DNA from: DALYLB01 sp964468345
Lineage (GTDB): Bacteria > Acidobacteriota > Blastocatellia > RBC074
Assembly (NCBI GenBank): GCA_964468345.1
Contig: CAYXVZ010000021.1
Location: 15,891 to 79,890, forward strand
DNA length: 64,000 nt
Direction of reading: 5' to 3'
In this document: piece by piece, positions 27,836 through 35,948 of the stretch
Layout: each line of letters begins with the position of its first letter
Numbering within the stretch: position 1 is the stretch's first letter
Made by a program: the position numbers and the translations under genes
The notes under the pieces: model-generated
What the model saw: the letters and a program-made list of their open reading frames with translations, nothing else
What the model was told of the DNA's origin: nothing
Database searches by the model: none

Positions 27836-27957
27836 TTTCATATGAAATATGGCATATGAAATATGGCATATGAAATATGGCATATGAAATACGGCATATG
27901 AAATATGGCATATGAAATACGGCATATGGCATATGACATATGACATATGAAATATGA
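27836..27957. repeat. 14-bp tandem array CATATGAAATATGG
   Basis: About six copies of CATATGAAATATGG (some with A-to-C, giving ATACGG), followed by degenerate CATATGACATATGA units, fill the gap between two convergent genes. Each unit contains the palindrome CATATG. The array ends directly at the stop codon of the minus-strand PAP2 gene (27958-27960). Because 14 is not a multiple of three, both strands stay open for tens of codons, but this is not evidence of coding. Confidence 0.93.
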
Positions 27958-28593
27958 TTATGGCTTCACCAGCACCCGCACCAGCAGCAGCGTCCAGACC
28001 AGGCTGATCAGCCATCCGCCGAGAATATCGCTGGGCCAGTGCGCGCCGAGCGCGACTCGCGCGCTGCCGCCGAGCACGAGAATCCCGCCGCAAAGCACGA
28101 GGCTGAGCATGCGCGCCTTGCTGCCCAGGCGATGCCACGCCAAAATCGCCAGCGTGCCGAAAAGAGAAAAGTAAATCAGCGCATGCCCCGAGGGAAAGGA
28201 AAAGCCCGTCGGCGCGCCGGTGACATGAATCAGAATCGGCGAAGGCCGCGGGCGCATTGCAAGAGATTTCAAGCGTGCTTCGAAAAGCCACACGAAACCG
28301 TAACTGAGCGGAAGGATCAACATGCCGCGCATCCCGGCCCAGCGCCAGGCCAGCGTCATCGCGGCCGCAAGCAGGACGAGATTGGTCGGATAACTTACGC
28401 TATTGGTGATCAGCCGCGCCCATTGCAGACTATCGCCCACCAGAGCTTGGATCCCGCGAGCCAGCGCCACATCGCCGGGAAAAAAGGCATATCTTCCCGC
28501 TGCTACGATCGCAAGGATGGCCAGCGTGAGCAGAAGCAGCCAAAGGATCCATCCTTTGGCATCGCGGCGAGAGCGATATTCACTTAAATCCAT
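27958..28593 (-). CDS. PAP2-family membrane phosphatase
   Basis: This 211-residue membrane protein has about six helices and the full three-part PAP2 signature: KSLAMRPRPSP (K-x6-RP), FPSGHALIY (PSGH) and ARVALGAHWPSD (R-x5-H-x3-D). Members hydrolyse phosphatidate, phosphatidylglycerol phosphate or undecaprenyl pyrophosphate at the outer face of the membrane. It starts 15 bp after the RND adaptor gene and is probably the last gene of that operon. Which lipid it acts on cannot be told from sequence. Confidence 0.92.
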   Translation of the reverse strand: MDLSEYRSRRDAKGWILWLLLLTLAILAIVAAGRYAFFPGDVALARGIQALVGDSLQWARLITNSVSYPTNLVLLAAAMTLAWRWAGMRGMLILPLSYGFVWLFEARLKSLAMRPRPSPILIHVTGAPTGFSFPSGHALIYFSLFGTLAILAWHRLGSKARMLSLVLCGGILVLGGSARVALGAHWPSDILGGWLISLVWTLLLVRVLVKP

Positions 28594-28608
28594 GTGACAT
28601 CTCGGGGC

Positions 28609-29883
28609 TTATTTTCCTTGCGGGGCCGCAGATTTGATCTGCACGCGCGTTCCGGCGCGCAATTCATCGGTTCCGCGGAGCGCGATCTGATCGCCCGGCG
28701 AAAGATCGCCGAAAATCTCTACAAGATCCGACCCCTGCTGATTGATCGAGGCGCCCCGCTTCACATCCACCCATTCGGTAAGGCCGTCGCGAATGCGGAT
28801 GACGAAACTGCGTTCCGTCGTCACAGCCACCGCAGAGGGCGGCACAAGCAGCGAAGGTTGCAGACGTTTCGAAGGCCAGAGTACCTGCGGGAACATTCCC
28901 GGTGCAAGCCTCCGAACGCCGCGCGTCTGGTTCTGCACATCGAGTTCAACCGGCATGGTTCGTGTGCTGGCATCGACGGCATCGCCGATGCGCGCAATCG
29001 TCCCCGAAAATTTATCGCCTGGGAAGGCGGGAACCGTGAAGTCCACCTTTGCGCCATTTTTGATCGCCGCGATTTCCATTTCCGGCACGGCGATCACCAG
29101 TCGCAGGCGCGATACCTGTTGCAGCCGCAGCAGCGGCATTGCCGCGCCCGCACTAGCCGGTCCCACCAAACTGCCTTGATGCGCATTGCGCTCGGTGATC
29201 ACGCCGTCGAAAGGCGCGACGATGCGCAGGTAATTTTCGGTCGCTTCGGCGGATTTCACGGCGGCTCTGGTCGCCGCTTCGTTTTCGGCCAGCGCCTGCA
29301 CCTGCGCCTGCGCGGCTTTTTCATTGTCGCGATAGACCTGCACGCGGGCCTGCTCGGCTTCCACGATGCGCTGTGCATTTTCAAGCTCATTGCCCGAGAC
29401 AACGCCCGGAGTGGCGGAGGCCGATTTCAATCGTTGATAGGTCGCGGAAGCGGCCGCGAGCTTCGCCTCGGCTTCGAGGCGCTGCGCGCGGATGCTGCCG
29501 ACACGGGCTTCGGCTTCCAGGCGTTGTGCAGCGGCGCTGCCCGTTCGGGCCATGGCTTCGCTGCGCTGCGATCCGATCTCCGGCGCGGAAAGGCGCACCA
29601 GCAATTGCCCCGCGCGAACGGCCGAACCGCGATCGACGCCGATCCATTCGATGAAGCCCTGAACCTTGGGATAGAGCATCACATCCTGATATGCCAACAG
29701 TTCGCCCGGCAAGCGAAGCTGGCGATTGATTTCCCCCGAGGTCACGGTGGCGATGGTTACGGTGGGCATCGCGGGCGGCGCCGTTTTGACATCGCCCGTT
29801 TTGGCCGCATTTTCATTTCCGCCGCAGGCGGACAGCATCGCGGCAAGCAGAAACAGCGCAATAATTCGTGGGGTTCTGATCAT
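28609..29883 (-). CDS. RND efflux periplasmic adaptor lipoprotein
   Basis: This 424-residue membrane-fusion protein of the RND type has lipobox LLAAMLSAC near residue 20, a first lipoyl half (YPKVQGFIEWIGVDRGSAV), a long alpha-hairpin (about 105-225, rich in Ala, Glu and Arg), a second lipoyl half (IVAPFDGVITERNAHQGSLV), beta-barrel and membrane-proximal domains. Its start overlaps the RND pump stop in ATGA, so the two are translationally coupled. It bridges the pump to the TolC-type channel of the same operon. Efflux substrate unknown. Confidence 0.93.
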   Translation of the reverse strand: MIRTPRIIALFLLAAMLSACGGNENAAKTGDVKTAPPAMPTVTIATVTSGEINRQLRLPGELLAYQDVMLYPKVQGFIEWIGVDRGSAVRAGQLLVRLSAPEIGSQRSEAMARTGSAAAQRLEAEARVGSIRAQRLEAEAKLAAASATYQRLKSASATPGVVSGNELENAQRIVEAEQARVQVYRDNEKAAQAQVQALAENEAATRAAVKSAEATENYLRIVAPFDGVITERNAHQGSLVGPASAGAAMPLLRLQQVSRLRLVIAVPEMEIAAIKNGAKVDFTVPAFPGDKFSGTIARIGDAVDASTRTMPVELDVQNQTRGVRRLAPGMFPQVLWPSKRLQPSLLVPPSAVAVTTERSFVIRIRDGLTEWVDVKRGASINQQGSDLVEIFGDLSPGDQIALRGTDELRAGTRVQIKSAAPQGK

Positions 29884-32800
29884 GAATTTTCTTTCGGTTG
29901 ATGGTCCGCAAAATAAAGCGAGGTCGAATCCGTTCTCGCTTTGCGTTGTCCGATGGCATAGGTGAGCGGCAGAATCGTCAGGACCGCGATCGTGGACGCA
30001 ACGAGGCCGCCGATCACGGCGCGGCCGAGCGGCGCGGTCTGTTCGCCTCCCTCGCCGACGGCCATCGCCATCGGAATCATGCCCGCGATCATTGCGAGGC
30101 TGGTCATCAAAATAGGTCGCAGCCGCAGCCGCGCGCCCTCGATAGCGGATTCGCGCGCGGCGATTCCTTTTCGTCTTCGCTCCTCGGCAAAAGTCACGAG
30201 CAGAATCGCATTCGCCGATGAAACGCCGATCGCCATAATGCCGCCCATAAACGATTGCACGTTCAGTGTGGTCCCGGTGATCCACAAGGCGATTGCGACG
30301 CCGGCGAGCACGGCGGGAATCGTCGATAGCGTGATCAATGCAACGCGGAAGGATTGAAAGTTCGCGGCCAGCAGCAGGAACACGGCGACGACCGCAAGCG
30401 CGAGGCCCGTGCCGAGGCTCGTCAGCGTCTGTTGCATCGGCGGCACCTGTCCGCGAAGGCTCACGGTGACGCCGCGGGGAACTTCGCCGGCGCGGCGGAT
30501 GGCTTCGTTCACTTCGGTCGCGACGCTGCCCAGATCTTTCCCCGCGATATTTCCCGTGACTGTAATCATCCGTTGTTGATTGTATCGATCGACTTCGCCG
30601 GGCATCGTGCCATAACTGATCTGCGCGACATCGCCCACCAGCGGAACGGTCGCGCGGCCGGTTCCGCCAAGCACGCTTCCTGAAGCCGCGGGCAGGCTTT
30701 GCACGTCCTCGATCGAACTGATGCGCGATTGCGGAATCTCCACCTGGACCTGATAGGCCACGCCGCTGGCCGGGTCGCGCCAGTAATTCGGCTGCGTGAA
30801 GCGGCTCGATGATGTCGCGGCCACCAGCGACCGGCCGACCTGTTCGACGGTCACGCCGAGTTGGCCGGCTCGCTCGCGATCGATGCGAATATCCACGGTC
30901 GGGTAATCCAGCGGCTGGCCGAACTGCAGATCGCGCAGGCTCGGAATCTTTTTCATCTCGGCCAGCACCTTTTCCGCAAAGCCGCGATTGGCGGTCTGAT
31001 TCGGCCCGTTCATCGCGACTTCGATCGGCGTGGGCGCGCCGAAGTTCATGATCTGCGTCACGATGTCGCCGGCCTCGAAGGAAAGGCTCGCGCCGGGAAC
31101 GATCGCGGGAAGCTTTTGCCGCAGCCGCTCTTTGAATTCCGGGAGGCGAATGCCGGAGCCCTTTCGCATCGCAATATTGAGAACGGCTTCGTGCGGGCCG
31201 CTGGTGAAAAGATGAATTGAATTGATGGGATAACTCGCCGGCTGCGTGCCGACATAGCCGAGCGTGATGTCCACATTGCCGGCCCCGGCCTCTTCGCGAA
31301 TGGCTTTGAGCGCGTTGAGCGCCATGACCTCGGTTCGCTCGACGCGCGTCCCGGTCGACGCGCGCAGCCGCAATTGCAAGAGGCCCGCATCGACCGGCGG
31401 AAAAATATCCAGGCCGAGCCGGCGGCCGACAATGCCGATGCTCAGAATCGAGACCAGCAAATAGATCCCGAGCACCAGCCAGCGCGCTCGCATCAAACCT
31501 TCGATCCATGCACCATAACGATGTTGCAGCCGATGAATGAAAGAATCTTCCTTTTCCGCATGCGATCCTTCGCGCAGCAGCCAGACCGAAAGAACGGGCA
31601 CCAGCGAATTCGAGAGCAAATACGACGCCAGCATCGCCAGACCCACGGCCAGCGAGAGCGGCACGAACAGGGCGCGCGATACGCCCTGCATCAGAAAGGA
31701 GGGCAGGAACACGGCCAGGATCGCGAGCATGGCCAGCAGGCGCGGCGTGATCGTTTCGCGCGTCGCTTCGAAGACGGCTTTCATTCGCGGCTCGCCGCGC
31801 GACAGATGCACGTGGATGTTTTCGATAGCGACGGTGGCTTCATCGACCAGGATGCCGATGGCCAGCGCCAGGCCGCCCAGCGTCATGATGTTGATCGTCT
31901 GTCCGGCCAGCGAAAGGCCGACCAGCGCGGCCAGCAGCGCGATCGGAATCGTGATGACGACGATCAGGGCGCTGCGCAGATCCCGCAGGAAGAGCAATAC
32001 CATCAGCCCCGTGAGCAGCGCGCCGAGCAGGCCTTCGAGCGCCAGGCCGCGGATGGAATTACGCACATAGCCCGATTGATCGAATTCGAAACTGACCTTG
32101 ATATCCTCGGGAATCAGCGCCTGCATCTTCGGCAGTTCCGCTTTGACGCGATTGACGACATCCAGCGTCGAGGCGTCGGATCGTTTCGTGACCGGAATAT
32201 AGACCGTGCGTTTTTCGTTAAACAAACCATAGCCCGTTAGGATGTCCGATCCGTTTTCCACAACGCCGATATCGCGCACATACACGGCCGGGCCATTGCC
32301 GACGCGGATCGGCAGGCTCGCGAGTTCCTGAATATTGGGCACGACCGAATTGATCGGCGCGAGGCGATTGAGGTCGCCCGTGCGCACATTGCCCGCGGGC
32401 AAAATCGTATTCCCCGCGGCGACGGCTTTGATGACTTCCTCGGGCGACATCTGATATTCGCGCAGTTTGTCGGGATCCGCGCGGATGATCACTGTGCGCT
32501 GGTTTCCGCCGAAGGGCGGCGGAGCGGATACGCCGGGCAGCGTGGAAAAGTACGGACGAACGCGAAACAGCGCGAGGTCCTGAATTTCGCCGAGGTTGCG
32601 CGTCTCGCTTGAAAAGACGAGCTGGCCGACCGGGACGCTGCCCGCGTCATAGCGAACGACAAAGGGCGCGACCGTTCCCGGCGGCATGAATGCGCGCGAT
32701 CGTTCGACATAGGAAACGACCTGCGCCAGAGCCTGGCTCATATCCGTGCCGGGGTGAAAGAACAGCTTGACCAGCCCGACATTCTGTATCGACTTCGATT

Positions 32801-33041
32801 CGACGTGCTCGATGCCCGTAACATAGAGAAAGTGGTATTCGTAATAGGAGACCAGATAGCTTTCCATCTGCGAAGGATCCATGCCGCCATAAGGCTGCGC
32901 GACATAGATCACCGGCAGGTTCAGATTCGGAAAGATATCGATCGGCATCCGCGAAATCGACAGGCCCGCGCCCAGCGCAATGCCGAGCATCAGGACCATG
33001 ATCGTGATCGGACGCCGCAGGGCGGCGATGATGAGGTGCAT
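29880..33041 (-). CDS. RND-family efflux pump (AcrB/HAE1-like)
   Basis: This 1053-residue inner-membrane pump has normal length for HAE1/AcrB members. Twelve transmembrane helices lie in two halves, with large periplasmic loops after helix 1 (from about 30) and helix 7 (from about 550). The segments GLALAIGILVDEATVAIENI and GGIMAIGVSSANAILLVTF fit helix 4 and its counterpart; the Asp in ILVDEAT matches a proton-relay residue. It works with the adaptor (28609) and TolC-type channel (33103) as a tripartite drug or metabolite exporter. It starts 62 bp after the TolC gene, across a palindromic repeat. Confidence 0.95.
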   Translation of the reverse strand: MHLIIAALRRPITIMVLMLGIALGAGLSISRMPIDIFPNLNLPVIYVAQPYGGMDPSQMESYLVSYYEYHFLYVTGIEHVESKSIQNVGLVKLFFHPGTDMSQALAQVVSYVERSRAFMPPGTVAPFVVRYDAGSVPVGQLVFSSETRNLGEIQDLALFRVRPYFSTLPGVSAPPPFGGNQRTVIIRADPDKLREYQMSPEEVIKAVAAGNTILPAGNVRTGDLNRLAPINSVVPNIQELASLPIRVGNGPAVYVRDIGVVENGSDILTGYGLFNEKRTVYIPVTKRSDASTLDVVNRVKAELPKMQALIPEDIKVSFEFDQSGYVRNSIRGLALEGLLGALLTGLMVLLFLRDLRSALIVVITIPIALLAALVGLSLAGQTINIMTLGGLALAIGILVDEATVAIENIHVHLSRGEPRMKAVFEATRETITPRLLAMLAILAVFLPSFLMQGVSRALFVPLSLAVGLAMLASYLLSNSLVPVLSVWLLREGSHAEKEDSFIHRLQHRYGAWIEGLMRARWLVLGIYLLVSILSIGIVGRRLGLDIFPPVDAGLLQLRLRASTGTRVERTEVMALNALKAIREEAGAGNVDITLGYVGTQPASYPINSIHLFTSGPHEAVLNIAMRKGSGIRLPEFKERLRQKLPAIVPGASLSFEAGDIVTQIMNFGAPTPIEVAMNGPNQTANRGFAEKVLAEMKKIPSLRDLQFGQPLDYPTVDIRIDRERAGQLGVTVEQVGRSLVAATSSSRFTQPNYWRDPASGVAYQVQVEIPQSRISSIEDVQSLPAASGSVLGGTGRATVPLVGDVAQISYGTMPGEVDRYNQQRMITVTGNIAGKDLGSVATEVNEAIRRAGEVPRGVTVSLRGQVPPMQQTLTSLGTGLALAVVAVFLLLAANFQSFRVALITLSTIPAVLAGVAIALWITGTTLNVQSFMGGIMAIGVSSANAILLVTFAEERRRKGIAARESAIEGARLRLRPILMTSLAMIAGMIPMAMAVGEGGEQTAPLGRAVIGGLVASTIAVLTILPLTYAIGQRKARTDSTSLYFADHQPKENS

Positions 33042-33050
33042 GATGGTTTA

Positions 33051-33107
33051 ATAAGTCTTATAAGTCTTATAGGACCTATAAGACTTATAGGTCCTATAAG
33101 TCCTATT
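33051..33107. repeat. Palindrome of ATAAGTCTTATAGG words at the TolC stop
   Basis: The words ATAAGTCTTATA, TAGGACCTATAAGAC, TTATAGGTCC and TATAAGTCCTAT form overlapping palindromes over 57 bp. The stop codon of the TolC-like gene (minus-strand TAG, 33103-33105) is inside the last word, and the element runs to ten bases before the RND gene's start. The same AAGTCCTATAGG word is at 5588-5622. Confidence 0.88.
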
Positions 33108-34515
33108 TCTTCCCCAGCAATTCCAAAAACGGCTTAATTTCCCCGCCGGCGATGGCGCTCGCCAGGGCCGCGCGCCAGACGCCGAGGCGGGCCAGGGCGT
33201 TTTCGACTTCCGCCTGCGCGAGCAGACGCTGGGCTTCGGCGACTTCGATGACGGTGCCGAGTTCGGCTTCATAGCGTTTGCGAACGCGCAGTTCGGTTTC
33301 CTGCGCGGCTTGCAACTGACGCGGCGCGTTGTCGGCCATCTCTTTTGCGGAATTCATGATGGCGCGGGCGCGTGCCTGTTCGGTGCGGACGGATTGCACC
33401 GCATGTTCCATTCGCGCTTCTTCCGCGGCGTAATAGTGGGATTCCTGTTTTTTGCGAGCGCGAAGATTGAAAAACTCGCTGGGTGTGAAACTGATGACCA
33501 TTCCCGTGGCCCAGTTCGGCGTATCCGGAAAAAAGCCCCGGCTGCCGAGCAGGCGGCCATCCACGCGGGCGCCGCTGCCGCGGCCGAACAATGCCGTTTG
33601 CCACGTGAAGCGCGGAGCGAAGGACTTATTCAGCACATCCTGCCGGCCGAGGATCACATCCAGCGAAGCCCGATGCAGCGCCGTCAGCGGATGTTTGTCC
33701 GGCGCGGGCGCGGCCGGCTCGTTCGGCGGAAGAATTTCGACCAGCGCGCCGGGATCGATTTCGATTGTTTCGCCGCCGCGGCCGATTGCCTCAGCCAGTT
33801 GCACGCGAGCCAATGCCGCCGTCTGCCGCGCCTGGATCAGAACGCTGCGCGCGGCGGCGAGTTCCGCATCCGTCCGCGAAGCATCCGCCCCCGGGCGCAA
33901 TTCATTTTTGACCAGCACGTGCACCGCGTTTGAAAAGGTTTCCATCCGGTCCACGTTGGCGCGGGCCGCGCGGACCGCTTGATCGGCGGCGACGACTTTT
34001 AAAAATGAATCGGCCGCGGCTGCCGCGACTTCGAGTTCCGTGACGGCGATGCGCGCCTCCGCTTCGTTGCGAAGCCGCGATGCAAGATCGACCTGCGCCC
34101 TTCGCAATCCGAAATCGAAAGGCTCCCAGCCCATCAGAATGCCGCCGCCGCTGCCCCACGCGCTTTGCGTGAAGGAGGAATTCGCAACCAGCGGCCCCGA
34201 AATCGGAGGAATCGCGGTCTGCGGAAAAAACTGCCCGAAGACATTGTTCCGCGTCCCGCGCGTTTGCTGCCAGTCGATCTCGACGCGCGGCAGATAGGCA
34301 TTGCGCGCGATCTCGCGGTCGGCCGTTGTTGCGGCCGCCTGTGAACGGGCCGCGCGAATCGATGGATAGTTCCGCAGCGCCGTCTCGACCGCGTCACTCA
34401 AACGCAAACGCGGCTCCGTTGATTGCTGGGCATAACCATTGATGGTGAGTGCAAGGAAAAGAAGCGACAGTGAAGTGCGGACCGTTTTCATATCCCGCTT
34501 GGTTGGCGTTGTCAT
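33103..34515 (-). CDS. TolC-family outer membrane efflux protein
   Basis: This 470-residue outer-membrane channel subunit has signal sequence LSLLFLALTINGYAQQ, then two structural repeats of long helices and beta strands (LSDAVETALRNYPSIRAARSQ opens the first; the second begins near 265). It forms the exit duct of the tripartite RND system encoded downstream. It starts four bases after the FGE-like gene; an internal ATG at 34491, directly before the signal peptide, is an alternative start. Its stop codon lies in a repeat. Confidence 0.9.
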   Translation of the reverse strand: MTTPTKRDMKTVRTSLSLLFLALTINGYAQQSTEPRLRLSDAVETALRNYPSIRAARSQAAATTADREIARNAYLPRVEIDWQQTRGTRNNVFGQFFPQTAIPPISGPLVANSSFTQSAWGSGGGILMGWEPFDFGLRRAQVDLASRLRNEAEARIAVTELEVAAAAADSFLKVVAADQAVRAARANVDRMETFSNAVHVLVKNELRPGADASRTDAELAAARSVLIQARQTAALARVQLAEAIGRGGETIEIDPGALVEILPPNEPAAPAPDKHPLTALHRASLDVILGRQDVLNKSFAPRFTWQTALFGRGSGARVDGRLLGSRGFFPDTPNWATGMVISFTPSEFFNLRARKKQESHYYAAEEARMEHAVQSVRTEQARARAIMNSAKEMADNAPRQLQAAQETELRVRKRYEAELGTVIEVAEAQRLLAQAEVENALARLGVWRAALASAIAGGEIKPFLELLGKK

Positions 34516-34518
34516 TTG

Positions 34519-35706
34519 TTATTTCATCTGCGGCGCGGGGCCTGATTTCACCAGCCGGAATCCCGCGTGCATCAAGCCCGTGTCGGGACTCGCTTTCATG
34601 CGCGCCGATACGCGATAGCTGGCGCAATAGGAATCGTGACAGAGAAAGGAACCGCCGCGCTGCACGCGTTTCGGCACCGTCGGTTCATCCGGATCGAAGC
34701 TGTCCGCGGGCCCCTGCGGATTGTTGATTCCCTCCGGCCGGTTCGTCGTCGCGTAATAATCCGGCCGGTACCAGTCGGCGCACCATTCCCATACATTCCC
34801 CGCCATTTCATACAATCCATAGCCATTCGGCTTGAAGGATTTGACCGGCGCGGAGGCGAAGAAACCATCCTGCTTCGTATTCTGATCCGGAAAGTGACCC
34901 TGCCATGTGTTTGCCTTGGTCTCGCCCTGCTCGATCGGTTCATTGCCCCAGGCGAACAGCGCGCCGGCAATGCCGCCTCTCGCGGCCCATTCCCATTCGG
35001 CCTCGGTGGGCAATCGCTTTCCGGCCCATTTGGCATAGGCCACGGCGTCTTCCCATGCGATATGCACGACGGGATGATTTTCCTTGCCTGCGATCGAACT
35101 GTTCGGGCCTTCGGGATGCTTCCAATCCGCGTGCGCCGTATAGGCCCACCAGTTGCCGACGTTATCGAGCGGCACCGGTCCGCCGGGTTGTCGAAACACG
35201 AGCGAGCCCGGCACCAGCACCTCCGGCGGCGGTTTCGGCGTGCCGGGCGGCAATTGCTTTTTCATTTCTTCCCAATCCGGGGCGCGCTCGGCGATGGTTT
35301 TATAGCCGGTCGTTTTCACAAACGCCTGATACTGCGCATTGGTGATTTCGGTTTCATCCATCCAGAATCCGCCGACCGTGACGCGATGGGCAGGCCGTTC
35401 ATCCGTGCGCGCGAATTGATCCTGCTGCGCCGCGCCCATCTGATATTCCCCGGCCGGGATCCAGACCATGCCCGCCGTTTCGCCCGATCCCTTGATGATC
35501 TGAACCGGCTTTGCGGGTTGCGAGTTCATGATGGCCTGCGCGCGGCTCGACGGTTGCGTTTCGCAGGCGGCTTTTTCCTGTTCGTTCTGATGATTATGCC
35601 CCGCATGCGCTCCGACGCTTTCCGGCGTCGATCGATTGCAGGCAGTGGTGAGCAAAAAAATGCAGAGAAAGGAATACGACAGTGCGTGATTTTGTTTCAG
35701 GCGCAT
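34519..35706 (-). CDS. Formylglycine-generating enzyme-like lipoprotein
   Basis: This 395-residue protein of the SUMF1/FGE family oxidises the Cys of C-x-P-S-R sulfatases to formylglycine. Key residues: MVWIPAGEYQMG opening the fold, LPTEAEWEWAARGG, NVWEWCADW and the catalytic pair in GGSFLCHDSYCASYR (Cys near 356 and 361, spaced as in human FGE Cys336/341). It is therefore a genuine FGE candidate. Unusually, it has a lipoprotein signal (LLTTAC, about residue 22), so it is predicted periplasmic. ATG 35706 has AAGGA seven bases upstream. It heads an operon with TolC, RND, adaptor and PAP2 genes, divergent from the sulfatase. Confidence 0.9.
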   Translation of the reverse strand: MRLKQNHALSYSFLCIFLLTTACNRSTPESVGAHAGHNHQNEQEKAACETQPSSRAQAIMNSQPAKPVQIIKGSGETAGMVWIPAGEYQMGAAQQDQFARTDERPAHRVTVGGFWMDETEITNAQYQAFVKTTGYKTIAERAPDWEEMKKQLPPGTPKPPPEVLVPGSLVFRQPGGPVPLDNVGNWWAYTAHADWKHPEGPNSSIAGKENHPVVHIAWEDAVAYAKWAGKRLPTEAEWEWAARGGIAGALFAWGNEPIEQGETKANTWQGHFPDQNTKQDGFFASAPVKSFKPNGYGLYEMAGNVWEWCADWYRPDYYATTNRPEGINNPQGPADSFDPDEPTVPKRVQRGGSFLCHDSYCASYRVSARMKASPDTGLMHAGFRLVKSGPAPQMK

Positions 35707-35853
35707 CTTTGTATCCTTGTCTGTTTTCGAGCAGGCGATGTATAACTCTCCCCCACGCATTCGAAAGAGACAAGCAGTTTTATCGTTGTGTTATTCAGAG
35801 TTCGAGTCGAATACCGACACTATACTCGGATTTCGGTCTGAAGAAAAAGTGTA

Positions 35854-35912
35854 TGCAGCACCGCCTTGAGGCGGAAAGTTCGTCGTACCGCTTTCAGGCT
35901 GTGCTACGAACT
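35854..35912. repeat. Imperfect palindrome in FGE-sulfatase divergent gap
   Basis: GCAGCACCGCCTTGAGGCGG pairs imperfectly with CCGCTTTCAGGCTGTGCTAC, and inner words AAAGTTCGT / ACGAACTTT also pair. It lies 37 bp upstream of the sulfatase start, so it could influence the sulfatase leader. It resembles the element at 35-115. Confidence 0.65.
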
Positions 35913-35948
35913 TTTCACCTGTAAGCCGCATACGAACGGAGACCCCCC

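Noticed and set aside
27836..27957. CRISPR-like direct repeats
   Set aside because: The 14-bp units are contiguous with no unique spacers and no cas genes lie nearby. The same applies to the 10-bp arrays at 18431 and 63889.
28609..31509. 966-residue open frame across the RND adaptor and pump
   Set aside because: Only the last 424 codons (the adaptor) match a family; the rest is an out-of-frame shadow of the RND pump gene.
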